Source: Gentiana macrophylla
Taxonomy: Eukaryota; Streptophyta; Magnoliopsida; Gentianales; Gentianaceae
Length of the DNA: 64,000 nt
Reading direction: 5' to 3'
NCBI GenBank assembly: GCA_026214975.1
Contig: JAOBSW010000178.1
Location: 67,501 to 131,500, forward strand
Shown here piece after piece: positions 50,335-62,100 of this stretch (positions are counted from its first letter, which is position 1; every line of letters begins with the position of its first letter). The translations under genes and the position numbers were made by a program. The notes below the pieces were generated by a model. The model searched no databases and was not told the DNA's origin. It was given only the letters and a program-made list of their open reading frames with translations.

Positions 50335-50465
50335 TAGGAAGGTTATACCAAGTGGCATACATTAGAGCCTCTCATTTTTACTCTCTTTCACATAATACAC
50401 TTTTATCGTGTGTGAGATATTAGAAATGAATGATCAGAATGTATGCCACTGATAAAACCTTCCTA
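50335..50465. mobile_element. Small foldback MITE
   Basis: About 131 bp with inverted ends TAGGAAGGTTATACCAAGTG (left) and the complement of CACTGATAAAACCTTCCTA (right). The core shares AGTGGCATACATT and its complement. Target duplication not clear. Confidence 0.7.
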
Positions 50466-51211
50466 TATCTGGCCAGATTTTAAAATTTCACACAAAGTCG
50501 TTATCGTTGTGGACTTGTGGGTTCTGCTTAGCTTGTGGTTGAGAGTTTTCTGATCACTTTAGAATTAAATTAGTGGTACTAAATTATTGCTTTTTTTTTT
50601 TTTGTTTTTTTTTAAAATTTGATGACATGTAGTACCAAATACTTCAACGGCTACGTACTGGGGATAAAATACAACAATTCTAGCTCACGAATCAAACATC
50701 AGCAGGTCACAAACAAACAAACCATAAAAGGAAAAAAAGGGAAAAAAAAAAGAAATTTTTTTTTAAAACAAGGTTGAACACTTTGGATATCTTCCAAGGC
50801 TGGTAGCTAACAATATTACAATAGGAGTAGATATGGATTTTGTGGCGGCGGATCCACAAAATAAATCGAATAAATCTAAGATAACATTTGATACATGATT
50901 GACAACAAACTTGTTTTTTCATATTATTTGTTGAACATGTCTAAACGCTTGTATTCTCTACTTTGCACTTTTATTCTGTCAATTTGAATATTGTGAATTT
51001 ATACTTTATGTTATATTGTATGATCCACCACATTCAAGATTTTAACATCAGAAGTTCTTCCAAACTACCGAGTGTTACAGCACTGATCAATATGTCACTG
51101 CATTGTATTATCTGGTCTATTTGAGTTGATTCAAAGTCATTCTAGACTTGTACTGTGTTACATCGAGATCTAATAAATGTTACTCTTACGTATTATCACA
51201 ATTTAACCGCT
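50466..51211. other. Intergenic, no gene
   Basis: AT-rich DNA with poly(T) and poly(A) tracts. No coding region or clear repeat. Confidence 0.5.
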
Positions 51212-51378
51212 TGATCTTTGATCTAATTTTTAAACACAACACAATTGAGAGAAAAGATGATTTCTATTATTCTCACATATGCCACGTATATATAGTACAA
51301 TAAATCATCAAAACCCTAATTTACAACCAATGTAACTTTACACATATACACTTATACATATTATTCTCACACGCCCCC

Positions 51379-52459
51379 TTAAGTTGGAGCATGTGAATCA
51401 CAAATGCCCAACTTGCCCAAACGAAAACGAAATTGTTGCATGTCAAGAGCCTTGGTCAAAATATCGGCCAATTGGTGACTAGTGAGAACATGTGATGTGG
51501 CCAAATTACCGGATAACAACTCGTTGCGAACAAAGTGACAATCGACCTTGATATGTTTGGTACGATCGTGTAAGACAGGATTCTTGGCAATATGAAGAGC
51601 CGACTGACTATCACAAAACAAACGACAGACTGAGGATGTAAAACGCCAAGAGAAAATAACAAGGACTTCAAGTTTCAACCAATTCAACTCACACGTGGTA
51701 ACAACCAAAGAACGATACTCAGCCTTGGCAGACAAATTAGACACAGTAGGCTGTTTCTTGGTCTTCCAAGAGACAGGAGAACGGCCCAAAAAAACCAAAT
51801 AGCCAGTAACAGAGCGCAGAGCCAAAGGGCATGTGGTCTAATCACTATCACAGAAAGCAATCAATGAAAAATCATCCACAAGACGCAATAAAATTCCTTG
51901 GCCAGGATTAAAACGCAAAACACGCACCGCAACCTCCTAAAGCGGGACCTGTGGATCACTCAAAAACTGGGCAAGAGTGTGCACAGAGTAACTCAACTCC
52001 GGACGGGTAACAGACATATAGAACAAGCGGCCCACAAGGCGACGATATTGATCTGGATGAGCAAACGGCTGACCCGTAGCAGAAGCAAGACGATGATTTT
52101 GCTCCATAGGTGTATCAATGGGTTTATAGCCGAACATGCTAGCCTCAGTCAAAACGTCCAATGCATATTTGCGTTGAGAGAGAAATATGCCTACGGGGCC
52201 ACATGCCACTTCAATGTCGAGAAAATATTCCTTCGGGGCCACATGCCACTTCAATGCCGAGAAAATATTTCAAAGGCCCCAAGTCTTTCACTTGGAAACA
52301 AGAGCTCAAATATTGATTGAAACGAATAAGTGCATCATGGGAAGAGCCTGCAATAATTAAGTCATCAACATAAACCAGAACGTGGAGGGAAACAACATCC
52401 CGAGTATAACTGAACAATGAGTAGTCCGCATAAGATTGAACAAAACCAAAACTTTTCAA
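51379..52459 (-). pseudogene. Copia D RT palm and RNase H
   Basis: LHVLVYVDDLIIAGSS (YVDD intact), then QVKDLGPLKYFLGIEVA, RLVGRLFYMSVTRPELSYSV, RSVTGYLVFLGRSPVSWKTK, SAKAEYRSL, LFCDSQSALHIAKNP and ILTKAL. A 40-bp tandem duplication near 52195-52275 and frame breaks disrupt it. Confidence 0.85.
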
Positions 52460-52614
52460 AGCAACAGATAGCTTGGAAAACCATTACAGAGGAGCCTGTT
52501 TGAGTCCATATAGAGATTTACGTAATCGACAAAACCGTGCCAGGAGAGGAAGCACGATACCCAGGAGGAAGCTGCATGTAGACTTCCTCAGTTAAATCAC
52601 CATGCAGGAAGGTG

Positions 52615-53172
52615 TTATGGACGTCCATTTGATGTAATTCTCAATTGCGTGCCACTGCAACGGAAAAAATAAACACAAACAATTCCCATTTTGGCCACCG
52701 GAACAAAGGTCTCATTATAACTAACTCCTTCAACTTGCCGATTACCACGAACAATGAGTCGAGCTTTAAGGCGCTCCACGTCGACAGTGGTGGTGTATTT
52801 AAGTTTATACACCCAACCACAACCAATGGCATGTTTACCGGGAGGAAGAACCTCCAAGGACCAAGTTCCATTACGTTCAAAATCTTCAATTTCACCTTGC
52901 ATATCCCGACGCCAACCGAGCAACGAAGACGAAGAGGTGTGTAATAGAGTGGGGTCTATGTTGTTTTGAACTGCCGTATTGGTGACGTAGTCTTGAAGCC
53001 TTTTGGACGGAACTTTGAAGCGATGATCACGACCTAAAGGCTCATCAATAGAAATCCCCAGCTCCAGATCAGGAGCAACCATGTCATCACTAACCATGTC
53101 CACACTCCCCCTAAAGTTGACAGGGGCCGACCCATCATGTTCGATAGTCAGATCATCATCATCATCCCACAA
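52615..53172 (-). pseudogene. Copia D linker and RT N-terminus
   Basis: Carries an acidic linker, then FERNGTWSLEVLPPGKHAIG, CGWVYKLKYTTTVDVERLKA, RQVEGVSYNETFVPVAKMG. The frame fails before the AFLHGDL block, which is visible in another frame at about 52590-52625. Confidence 0.82.
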
Positions 53173-53371
53173 CGGAGGTTGGCTAAAATAATGTTCTCAT
53201 TGAAGACGGTCACGGTCGGATAAGGACTCAATAAATGGAAACTGGTCTTCAAAAAATTCCACATCGCGACTTACGAAATCATGAGTTGCAAGGTCATATA
53301 AACACCAACTTTTTTTACCAAACAGTTAGTCAACAAAAATACCACGACGAGACCGAGATTTGAATTTATCC

Positions 53372-53725
53372 TTATTCCGAGGACTCAATGTAAGAATAGC
53401 ACAAACAACCAAGCAAATCATAGGGGGTTTTACCATTTAAGACATGAGTAGGAGTTAAATTAATCAAATGCACATCGGTAATAACACATTCACCCCAAAA
53501 GTACTTCGGCAATTTGGCTTGAAAGCGTAGTGCACATGCAACATTAAGGATATGACGATGTTTGCATTCGACACGACCATTTTGTTGTGCCATGCCAACA
53601 CAAGACGTTTGATGTAGTATACATGCCCTTAGCAGAAAAGAAAGGTTGCAATTGCAAAACTCTTGTCCATTATCACTTCTCAAACATTTAATATTTTTTA
53701 TTAAAGAAAATGTCTTTACACACAA
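53372..53725 (-). pseudogene. Copia D integrase end
   Basis: IKCLRSDNGQEFCNCNLSFL with the second catalytic Asp, then TSCVGMAQQNGRVECKHRHI (the conserved ER reads EC), then LPKYFWGECVITDVHLINLTP. Element homology ends near 53760. Confidence 0.8.
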
Positions 53726-53760
53726 CCATTTGTCTTATTGCACGGTAATTAATTTCCAAT

Positions 53761-53960
53761 TCTATCCTTAAATTTTTTTCATTTACGCGCCTACATTCTG
53801 ACCGGATTTCGGTCAGAATGTGAAACATTATACCTACCAAACTATGGTCAAAACAATTTAGTTTATTCTGACCCGAATGTGGTCAGGAAAATATTTCATG
53901 TTCGGCCTCTAATATGGTCCAATAAGTTTTTGAAATTTTCATAGCGCCGTGGTTATATTC
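53761..53960. repeat. Short gap with a perfect hairpin
   Basis: 53794-53820 reads CATTCTGACCG, loop GATTT, CGGTCAGAATG: 11-bp perfect arms. Related ATTCTGACC words recur at about 53867. It lies between the truncated end of copia D and the LTR of copia E. Confidence 0.75.
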
Positions 53961-55673
53961 TGTTGGACTTATTTTAAGTTTTAGTGATGAGTGCCAGACT
54001 AGCTGTTATAGAGCAAAGACAAAAAGATGTCTAGATCAAGTGTATATGCTTATTAGAGTTTGATCTTTGTATAGGTTTGATCAAACAAGCACTGTAAAAG
54101 GTCAGCTGACTTTCATCAAGAGACTGTCTAGATCAAGAGGTACCGAGTCAGCCAGACTAGTTTAGGAACTTTCAAGACTCGGAAAGGCTGAGGGCTCAAA
54201 CTCAGTTATTGAAGGCTAAGGGATCAAACTTAGTATTTAAAATTCAAGGATATGGAATCAGAATTTAGGGAAGTCTGTGATGACCTAAACTGATTACATA
54301 TACCTTGTGTACAAGGTCTAAGTTCCATAAGTAAAGTGATGATTGGAACTTTGTTATGATCAAAATGGTGTAATCTAACTTCATGATAAAAAGTTAGATA
54401 TAAGAGAAGTCAGCTGTAGTGTTTTATAAACACAGCAACTTTGGATCAGCTGACTGATATGCATTTCAGCAGACTTACACTCAAGGAACCTGCTGAACAT
54501 ATATCTCGATTTAATCAAAGGTTACATTGGAAGATTACAAGGAAAATGACAGATAACAACTCTTGGTTTTGTCAACAAATAAATGGCTAAGATTAAAGGG
54601 ACGTTGGAAAGAAACAAAGGTTTATCCAATAGATACAAGTCAAAGTGGTGAATAAATTAAAATCACAAAAGTAAATCGACAAGTTGTCAAGATTTATGTA
54701 CAGTGATGACAGAAAGCAAGTCAAGATGGGACAAATTTGAAACGGCTATGTTTTGAATTTCAAACATAAGTCACATGGATTTTCACCTATAAATAGAAGA
54801 CCCTTGATACAAAAAACAAGTGATGAGTGGTGATGATTTTTGAGAGAAAAATAACAATTAATCTTGAGCTTCAGATTCTTATCAAGAAGTCACCCTGCTG
54901 ACACTACTGAACTTAAAGCTACTGATCCAAGAAACTTTTTCAAGTGTAATCATATCAAGCTACATCAAGTTTACACACTTGAAAACATCAAGTCGCCGAT
55001 CATTTCATCCTCGATCAAGTCTGAAAAGTCGAATCACTTACTTAATTCAAACTTTCTTTTACAAGAAACCTGCTGAAGACAGTGAAGCATCTTTGTGTGT
55101 CAAGAACTGTTGTTTGTGGTGGAGCTAGTGAAGAGGCAATCCTACCCTTCAAAGACCAGTGGAAGACTTTGGAGCAAAGAATCCTACTGCTCCAAGTGTT
55201 CGGTTTGATGGCCATAGTTATTGGTGAAAGACAAACAACTTAGGATTTTTGTAATCGCAACCTCAAAGATCTCTAGTGAATTACCTCCAACATCACAGGA
55301 GAAGAGTGGATCGACAGATTACACCACCTGGAACCACTATAAAATTGCCTACTTACTTACTCTCGCATTTACATTCTCGTGATTTAGTATATTTAGCACA
55401 TCAACCATCAAACTAGCAAATCGAATCACACACTTACACTAATGAGTATCTAATACTTGGTATCATATTTTAACAACAAGTAATAAGGCTTAATTTGAAT
55501 ATATTCACGCAACAAATTCAAGTGAAATCAACAAATCGCCAGACTCATCGAGTGTCACAGACTATCGAGCAAACAAACAGTCTGGTTGCTAAGTTTGTTA
55601 ACTCCAAAGTTTTAAGTGTTAAGTTTATTCACCCTCCTCTAAACTTAACCAAAGCCTTTTCAAGGGACCAACA
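53961..55673 (+). repeat. 5' LTR of copia E (1713 bp)
   Basis: Starts TGTTGGACTT and ends GGGACCAACA, so the terminal TGTTGG/CCAACA inverted repeat is intact. A TATA box TATAAATA is at 54788-54795, the likely retroelement promoter. Confidence 0.85.
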
Positions 55674-55675
55674 AT

Positions 55676-55688
55676 TGGTATCGAGCAA
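55676..55688 (+). other. Primer binding site of copia E
   Basis: TTGGTATCGAGCA two or three bases after the LTR end; it is one or two bases away from the usual TGGTATCAGAGC complementary to initiator tRNA-Met. Confidence 0.7.
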
Positions 55689-55773
55689 AGGTTTCGCTCA
55701 AGTAATCCTACTTGTTGTGCTTGTGAAAATACTTTGAAAACTTTTTCAAGTTTCGATTTTCAAAGCTTTGCAT

Positions 55774-57650
55774 CATGGATAACAACCAGTTGTGCTAGTA
55801 ACAATGTTGATGTGTTCTTTAGATCGCTTTGATGAGTATAAACGCCATATGCAGCTTTTCTAGTCGCAACACATGATGAGATGATGGATGTGGCCGATCG
55901 ATGGACCACGGAAATCACAAAGGCTATAATCGTAGATGGTCAAACACAAGACATTCCAAAACCAAAAAGAGAATGGAATGCTGAAGATAGAAAAAAAAGC
56001 AAACCTCAAAAACATTGCTATTGATATCATATACAGAACCTTGGATAGCAATATGTACATGAAAGTGAAAGATTGCAAGACTGCAAAAGAACTTTGGGAT
56101 AAGTTACAATTAATATGTGAAGGCACTGATGCAATTAAGAAAAACAAGATCAGTGTGGCCAAAAAGAAGTTTCAAGGTTTCAAAATGAAACCCAATGAAA
56201 CTATTGAACAAATGGAATCAAGATTCAATGCCATCATGGATTAACTCACCCTACTGAGTGTAAAGTACTCAAAAGAAGAAATCAATTCAAAAATCTTAGA
56301 AGATTTACCTGCAAAAGAAGTTTGGGAGATGAAGGTGACTACCATAGAAGAGATGAGAAGTTTGCATGAAGAGAATACCTTCAAATTATTTTCAGATCTC
56401 AAGGCTTATGAATTCAGTAAGAAACTTGCACCTGAAACTGAAAAGGAAGAACCAAAGACCACTGCATTGGCTGCTACACATCAAGAAGAAACATCAGGAG
56501 CTCAAGATGATCTACTTGGATGAGATGCAAGAACAAATTGCCCTAATGAGCAAGAAAATCGTAATGATGAAAATGGAAGGGGTTCTCAAGGAATTTCACA
56601 AAGAAATCTAGTGAAAAGAAGAAGGATGAATCCAAGAAAGACAATGATTACTTGTGCTATCAATGCAAGAAACCGTGACACTTAAAACCCGATCGTCTCC
56701 GAACTAAAACAAAAGAAGGAACCCGATTATCTTTGCTTCAATCGCAAAAGCCTGGACATTTCGTGACTGATTGTCCGCACTCATCAAGAGCAAAAGTCAG
56801 CAAAGAAGATTTGGCAAGAAAGCTGTGGTTGCTGAAGATGAACCAGGATATGAGTAGAATCAGAAAAAGGAAATGAATCTGATGATACTGCACTTGTTGC
56901 TGATATGGATGATTATGCTTTAATGGCAAGTATGGATGAAATAGAGGAGTTATACAGTTCTGTATCTATAAACACTCCTTCTGAAAGTGATTGTGAATCA
57001 ACTTGTGGTTCAAATCCTAAAAATTTCGACAATGAAGAAACTTTGATGCCATCCTTAATCAATCGAGGATAATACAACTGCTATAGATTGTGAAGGCTGA
57101 AAAAGAAGCTCTTCAAACAGAAGTTGAAAGGTTAAAAGTTGAGTTAAGAATTCTCAAGGGAAAGGAAAAAGAGGTTGGACAGAATCAGCATAAGCCTGCT
57201 GTACATTCAGTAGTTGCTGAATCTGCTGAACAATCTTGTTCCTCCACTGCATTCAAATCTGGAAAACCTTATGGTGATAGAATAGTCCTTGGATTTGGAA
57301 CTCAACAATCTAATAAGAGTGGATCCAGTAAGGTTACTGAACCTAGTACCAGAATTGGTCCTAAGTTTGTACCTGCACAAGATCCAACTCCCAAAAAGGT
57401 TGCTGGGGCAGTGAAGCCTACTGAGAAAATTTCAAGGAAGCAAAATCAGAAGTCAAAAAGGTCAACAGCACCTAACAAAAAGAATAAATCTAAAAGTAGG
57501 ACTGTTGTACCTTCTAGACCTGCTGATAGCAGACCTACTACCAAGTCTGCTGGACCACAAAAGAGCAAAAATCAGAAATATTCCAAGGATAAGATTCTTA
57601 AACCTAAAAATGTCAATCATTCTAGGATACTTATCTCAGAGGAAAGGTAG
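55774..57650 (+). pseudogene. Copia E gag
   Basis: ATG at 55774 but an early stop. Gag frames at 55936-56244 (UBN2-type: AKELWDKLQLICEGTDAIKK, KFQGFKMKPNETIEQMESRF) and 56329-56523. Two zinc knuckles near 56650-56780 are damaged: the first has a stop at its Gly and lacks the last Cys, the second has a frameshift. A Lys/Ser-rich coiled segment follows at 57090-57650. Not translatable as one protein. Confidence 0.82.
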
Positions 57651-58079
57651 ATTGTTCCTCATCGATGATGATTGGAATATTCCCGCCTCATCGCTAGAAA
57701 CAACAGGTATAACCATGTTGCAAGGGTAAAACCTCAGGAATGGAATCAGTAGAGGACTCAACAAAGGACTTATACAAGACCTCAACAGGGACCTCAGCAG
57801 ACTCCACATTATAGGGCTGCCTCTAACAGACAGCAAACCTATGGTTATGCTGGTGCTTCTAACAATAGAAATCACTCTAAACATCATTACATACCAAAAG
57901 GCCAAAAAGTATATGTGAGTCCTACACAACCAAATGTTAGACCTTATGGATGTGTAGAATACATGTATGAACAAAAGTATGATACCTTTCAAAGAAGACC
58001 TTATGGAAACTTGCCAAGGGTCATGCTTACCACTGACCATCATGGACCCAAACAGTTTTGGTTACCTAAAATACATTAA

Positions 58080-59159
58080 CTTTGTTTTGTAGGGAGTCTG
58101 GTACTTTGACAGTGGATGTTCCAGACATATGACAAAGAATAAGCACTGTTTGTCAAACTTTGTGGCAAATGATGGTTCAAGAGTGAATTTTGGCAACAAG
58201 AACATACCAGGATACACAAGAGGATATGGCACACTTGTGAGAAATGGATTAACAATAAGGAATGTTGCATTTGTGGAAGGACTGGACTACAACCTACTGA
58301 GCACTGGAGAGTTTTGTGACATTGGTTACAAGGTCACTTTTGACAAGAACACATGTATTGTCATTAGTGAAAGAGGTGATCAAGTTGTGTTGGTTGGAAG
58401 AAGACAACAAAACATGTATGTTGTGGATTGGTCTCATCATTGCTCTAAACATGCTTGATTGTGCATTCTAAATCAGAACTCAATTGGTTATGGCATAAGA
58501 AGTTGAATCATCTAAATTTTGATGATATCAATCAGTTGGTGAAGAAGAAACTGGTGATTGGTTTACCTGAGATCACATTCAAAAAGGATGATATATATGA
58601 TGCTTGTCAGCAAGGTAAACAGACAAAATCAAGCTTCAAGTCAAAGACTAAGCAGTCAACAAAAAGAGTTTTGGAGCTAATGCACATGGATCTATTTGGA
58701 CCAGTAACACCAACAAGTGTGACGGGAAAGAAGTACACTCTAGCAGTTGTGGATGATTATTCAAGATACACTTGGGTAGTATTCATGAACAAGAAAAGTG
58801 AAACACTTCAAAAAATGCCTGAACAAGAAGTAAAGATTAGATCAGACAAGGGTACTGAATTTCTCAATAAATTTATAAGAGAATACTGTGAGCAGAATGG
58901 TGTGCTACATCAACTGGCAGCTGCTGGTACACCTCAGCAAAATGGGGTTGCTGAGAGAAGAAACAGGACTTTAAAAGAAGCAGAAAATACTATGATTTGT
59001 GAAGCATTATTACCTGAAAGATATTGGGTCAAGCAATAATACAAAGATGCTATGCACAAAATAGACCTCATGAACAAGAAGTCAGCCAAGACACCTTATG
59101 AGATTTGGAATGGAAGAAAACCTAATATATCTTATTTCCATCCATTTGGGAGTAAATGT
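58080..59159 (+). pseudogene. Copia E protease and integrase N-terminal part
   Basis: Protease active site WYFDSGCSRHMT (about 58101) with intact Asp. GAG-pre-integrase and zinc-binding region with LWHKKLNHLNFDDIN and DIYDACQQGKQTK (the first Cys of the CxxC is Tyr). The integrase core has MHMDLFGP (Asp 1), RSDKGTEF (Asp 2) and TPQQNGVAERRNR (Glu), all three acidic residues present. Stops at 58456 and 59038 break the frame, and it continues as KSAKTPYEIWNGRKPN, FHPFGSKC up to the satellite edge. Confidence 0.88.
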
Positions 59160-62100
59160 TTGTCCTTGAAGAAAAAAAGGATTTTTCTCTGATAACGAGT
59201 GGACATCGCCGGAAATTTGTGTTTTCCCTTTATAACGAGTAGAAATTTGTGTTTTATCTTTGGTAACGAGTTCGAATTCATGTTTTCTTCATATTAATGA
59301 GTTCAAACTTGTGTTTTTCACTGGTAACGAGTTGTCCTTGAAGAAAAAAAGGTTTTTTCCCTCATAACGAGTTGACATCGCCGGAAATTTGTGTTTTCCC
59401 TTTATAACGAGTGGAAATTTGTGTTTTATCTTTGGTAACGAGTTTGAATTCATGTTTTCTTCATATTAACGAGTTCAGATTTGTGTTTTTCTCCGTAACG
59501 AGTTGTCCTTGAAGAAAAAGGTTTTTTTTCTCGATAACGAGTGGACATCGCCGGAAATTTGTGTTTTCACTTTATAACGAGTAGAAATTTGTGTTTTATC
59601 TTTGGTAACGAGTTCGAATTCATGTTTTCTTCATATTAACGAGTTCAAATTTGTGTTTTTCTCTCGTAATGAGTTGTCCTTGAAGAAAAAGGTTTTTTCT
59701 CCGATAACGAGTTGACATCGCCGAAATTTGTGTTTTCCTTTATAACGAGTAGAAATTTGTGTTTTATCTTTGGTAACGAAGTTCAATTCATGTTTTCTTC
59801 ATATTAACGAGTTCAAATTTGTGTTTTTCTCTGGTAACGAAGTTGTCCTTGAAAAAAAAGGTTTTTCTCTCGATAACGAGTTGACATCGCCGAAATTTGT
59901 GTTTTCCTTTATAACGAGTAGAAATTTGTGTTTTATCTTTGGTAACGAGTTCGAATTCATGTTTTCTTCATATTAACGAGTTCAAATTTGTGTTTTTCTC
60001 TCGTAACGAGTTGTCCTTGAAGAAAAAAGGTTTTTTCTCTGATAACGAGTTGACATCGCCGAAATTTGTGTTTTCCTTTATAACGAGTAGAAATTTGTGT
60101 TTTATCTTTGGTAACGAGTTTGAATTCATGTTTTCTTCATATTAACGAGTTCAAATTTGTGTTTTTCTCTCGTAACGAAGTTGTCCTTGAAGAAAAAAGG
60201 TTTTTTCTCTCGATAACGAGTGGACATCGCCGAAATTTGTGTTTTCCTTTATAACGAGTAGAAATTTGTGTTTTATCTTTGGTAACGAGTTCGAATTCAT
60301 GTTTTCTTCATATTAACGAGTTCAAATTGTGTTTTTCTCTGGTAACGAGTTGTCCTTGAAGAAAAAAGGTTTTTTCTCCGATAACGAGTGGACATCGCCG
60401 AAATTTGTGTTTTCCTTTATAACGAGTAGAAATTTGTGTTTTATCTTTGGTAACGAGTTCGAATTCATGTTTTCTTCATATTAACGAGTTCAAATTCGTG
60501 TTTTTCTCTGGTAACGAGTTGTCCTTGAAGAAAAAAGGTTTTTTCTCCGATAACGAGTGGACATCGCCAGAAATTTGTGTTTTCCCTTTATAACGAGTAG
60601 AAATTTGTGTTTTATCTTTGGTAACGAGTTCGAATTCATGTTTTCTTCATATTAACGAGTTCAAATTCGTGTTTTTCTCTGGTAACGAGTTGTCCTTGAA
60701 GAAAAAAGGTTTTTTCTCTGATAACGAGTGGACATCACCGAAAATTTGTGTTTTCCGTTTATAACGAGTAGAAATTTGTGTTTTATCTTTGGTAACGAGT
60801 TCGAATTCATGTTTTCTTCATATTAACGAGTTCAAATTTGTGTTTTTCTCTGGTAACGAGTTGTCCTTGGAGAAAAAAAAGGTTTTTTCTCTGATAACGA
60901 GTGGACATCGCCGGAAATTTGTGTTTTCCCTTTATACCGAGTAGAAATTTGTGTTTTATCTTTGGTAACGAGTTCGAATTCATGTTTTCTTCATATTAAC
61001 GAGTTCAAATTTGTGTTTTTCTCTGGTAACGAAGTTGTCCTTGAAGAAAAAGGTTTTTTCTCCGATAACGAGTGGACATCGCCGAAATTTGTGTTTTCCT
61101 TTATAACGAGTAGAAATTTGTGTTTTATCTTGGTAACGAGTTCGAATTCATGTTTTCTTCATATTAACGAAGTTCAAATTTGTGTTTTTCTCCTGGTAAC
61201 GAAGTTGTCCTTGAAGAAAAAAGGTTTTTTCTCTGATAACGAGTGGACATCGCCGGAAATTTGTGTTTTCCCTTTATAACGAGTAGAAATTTGTGTTTTA
61301 TCTTTGTAACGAGTTCGAATTCATGTTTTCTTCATATTAACGAGTTCAAATTCGTGTTTTTCTCTGGTAACGAGTTGTCCTTGAAGAAAAAAGGTTTTTT
61401 CTCTGATAACGAGTGGACATCGCCGAAATTTGTGTTTTCCTTTATAACGAGTAGAAATTTGTGTTTTATCTTTGTAACGAGTTCGAATTCATGTTTTCTT
61501 CATATTAACGAGTTCAAATTTGTGTTTTTCTCTGGTAACGAGTTGTCCTTGAAGAAAAAAGGTTTTTTTCTCGATAACGAGTGGACATCGCCGAAATTTG
61601 TGTTTTCCTTTATAACGAGTAGAAATTTGTGTTTTATCTTTGGTAACGAGTTCGAATTCATGTTTTCTTCATATTAACGAGTTCAAATTTTGTGTTTTTC
61701 TCTCGTAACGAAGTTGTCCTTGAAGAAAAAAGGTTTTTCTCCGATAACGAGTGGACATCGCCGAAATTTGTGTTTTCCTTTATAACGAGTAGAAATTTGT
61801 GTTTTATCTTTGGTAACGAGTTCGAATTCATGTTTTCTTCATATTAACGAGTTCAAATTTGTATTTTTCTCTGGTAACGAGTTGTCCTTGAGGAAAAAAA
61901 AGGTTTTTTCTCCGATAACGAGTGGACATCGCCGAAATTTGTGTTTTCCTTTATAACGAGTAGAAATTTGTGTTTTATCTTTGTAACGAGTTCAATTCAT
62001 GTTTTCTTCATATTAACGAGTTCAAATTTGTGTTTTTCTCCTGGTAACGAGTTGTCCTTGAAGAAAAAGGTTTTTTCTCCGATAACGAGTGGACATCGCC

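Larger units (their letters stand above)
51212..53760 (-). mobile_element. Copia element D, 3' half
   Basis: Minus-strand copia: integrase end (53372-53725), linker and RT start (52615-53172), RT palm (51937-52459), RNase H (51379-51825), polypurine tract (minus strand TTAAGGGGGCG, about 51372-51382) and an LTR ending CA at 51371. The LTR outer border is uncertain (about 51212). Gag, protease and the 5' LTR are absent. Confidence 0.85.
53961..59159 (+). mobile_element. Copia element E, 5' part, ends at the satellite
   Basis: Plus-strand element: 5' LTR (53961-55673), PBS-like site, gag, protease and integrase; RT, RNase H and the 3' LTR are absent because the satellite begins at about 59160. 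The long LTR and protease WYFDSGCSRHMT point to the SIRE-like group of copia (inference). Confidence 0.88.
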
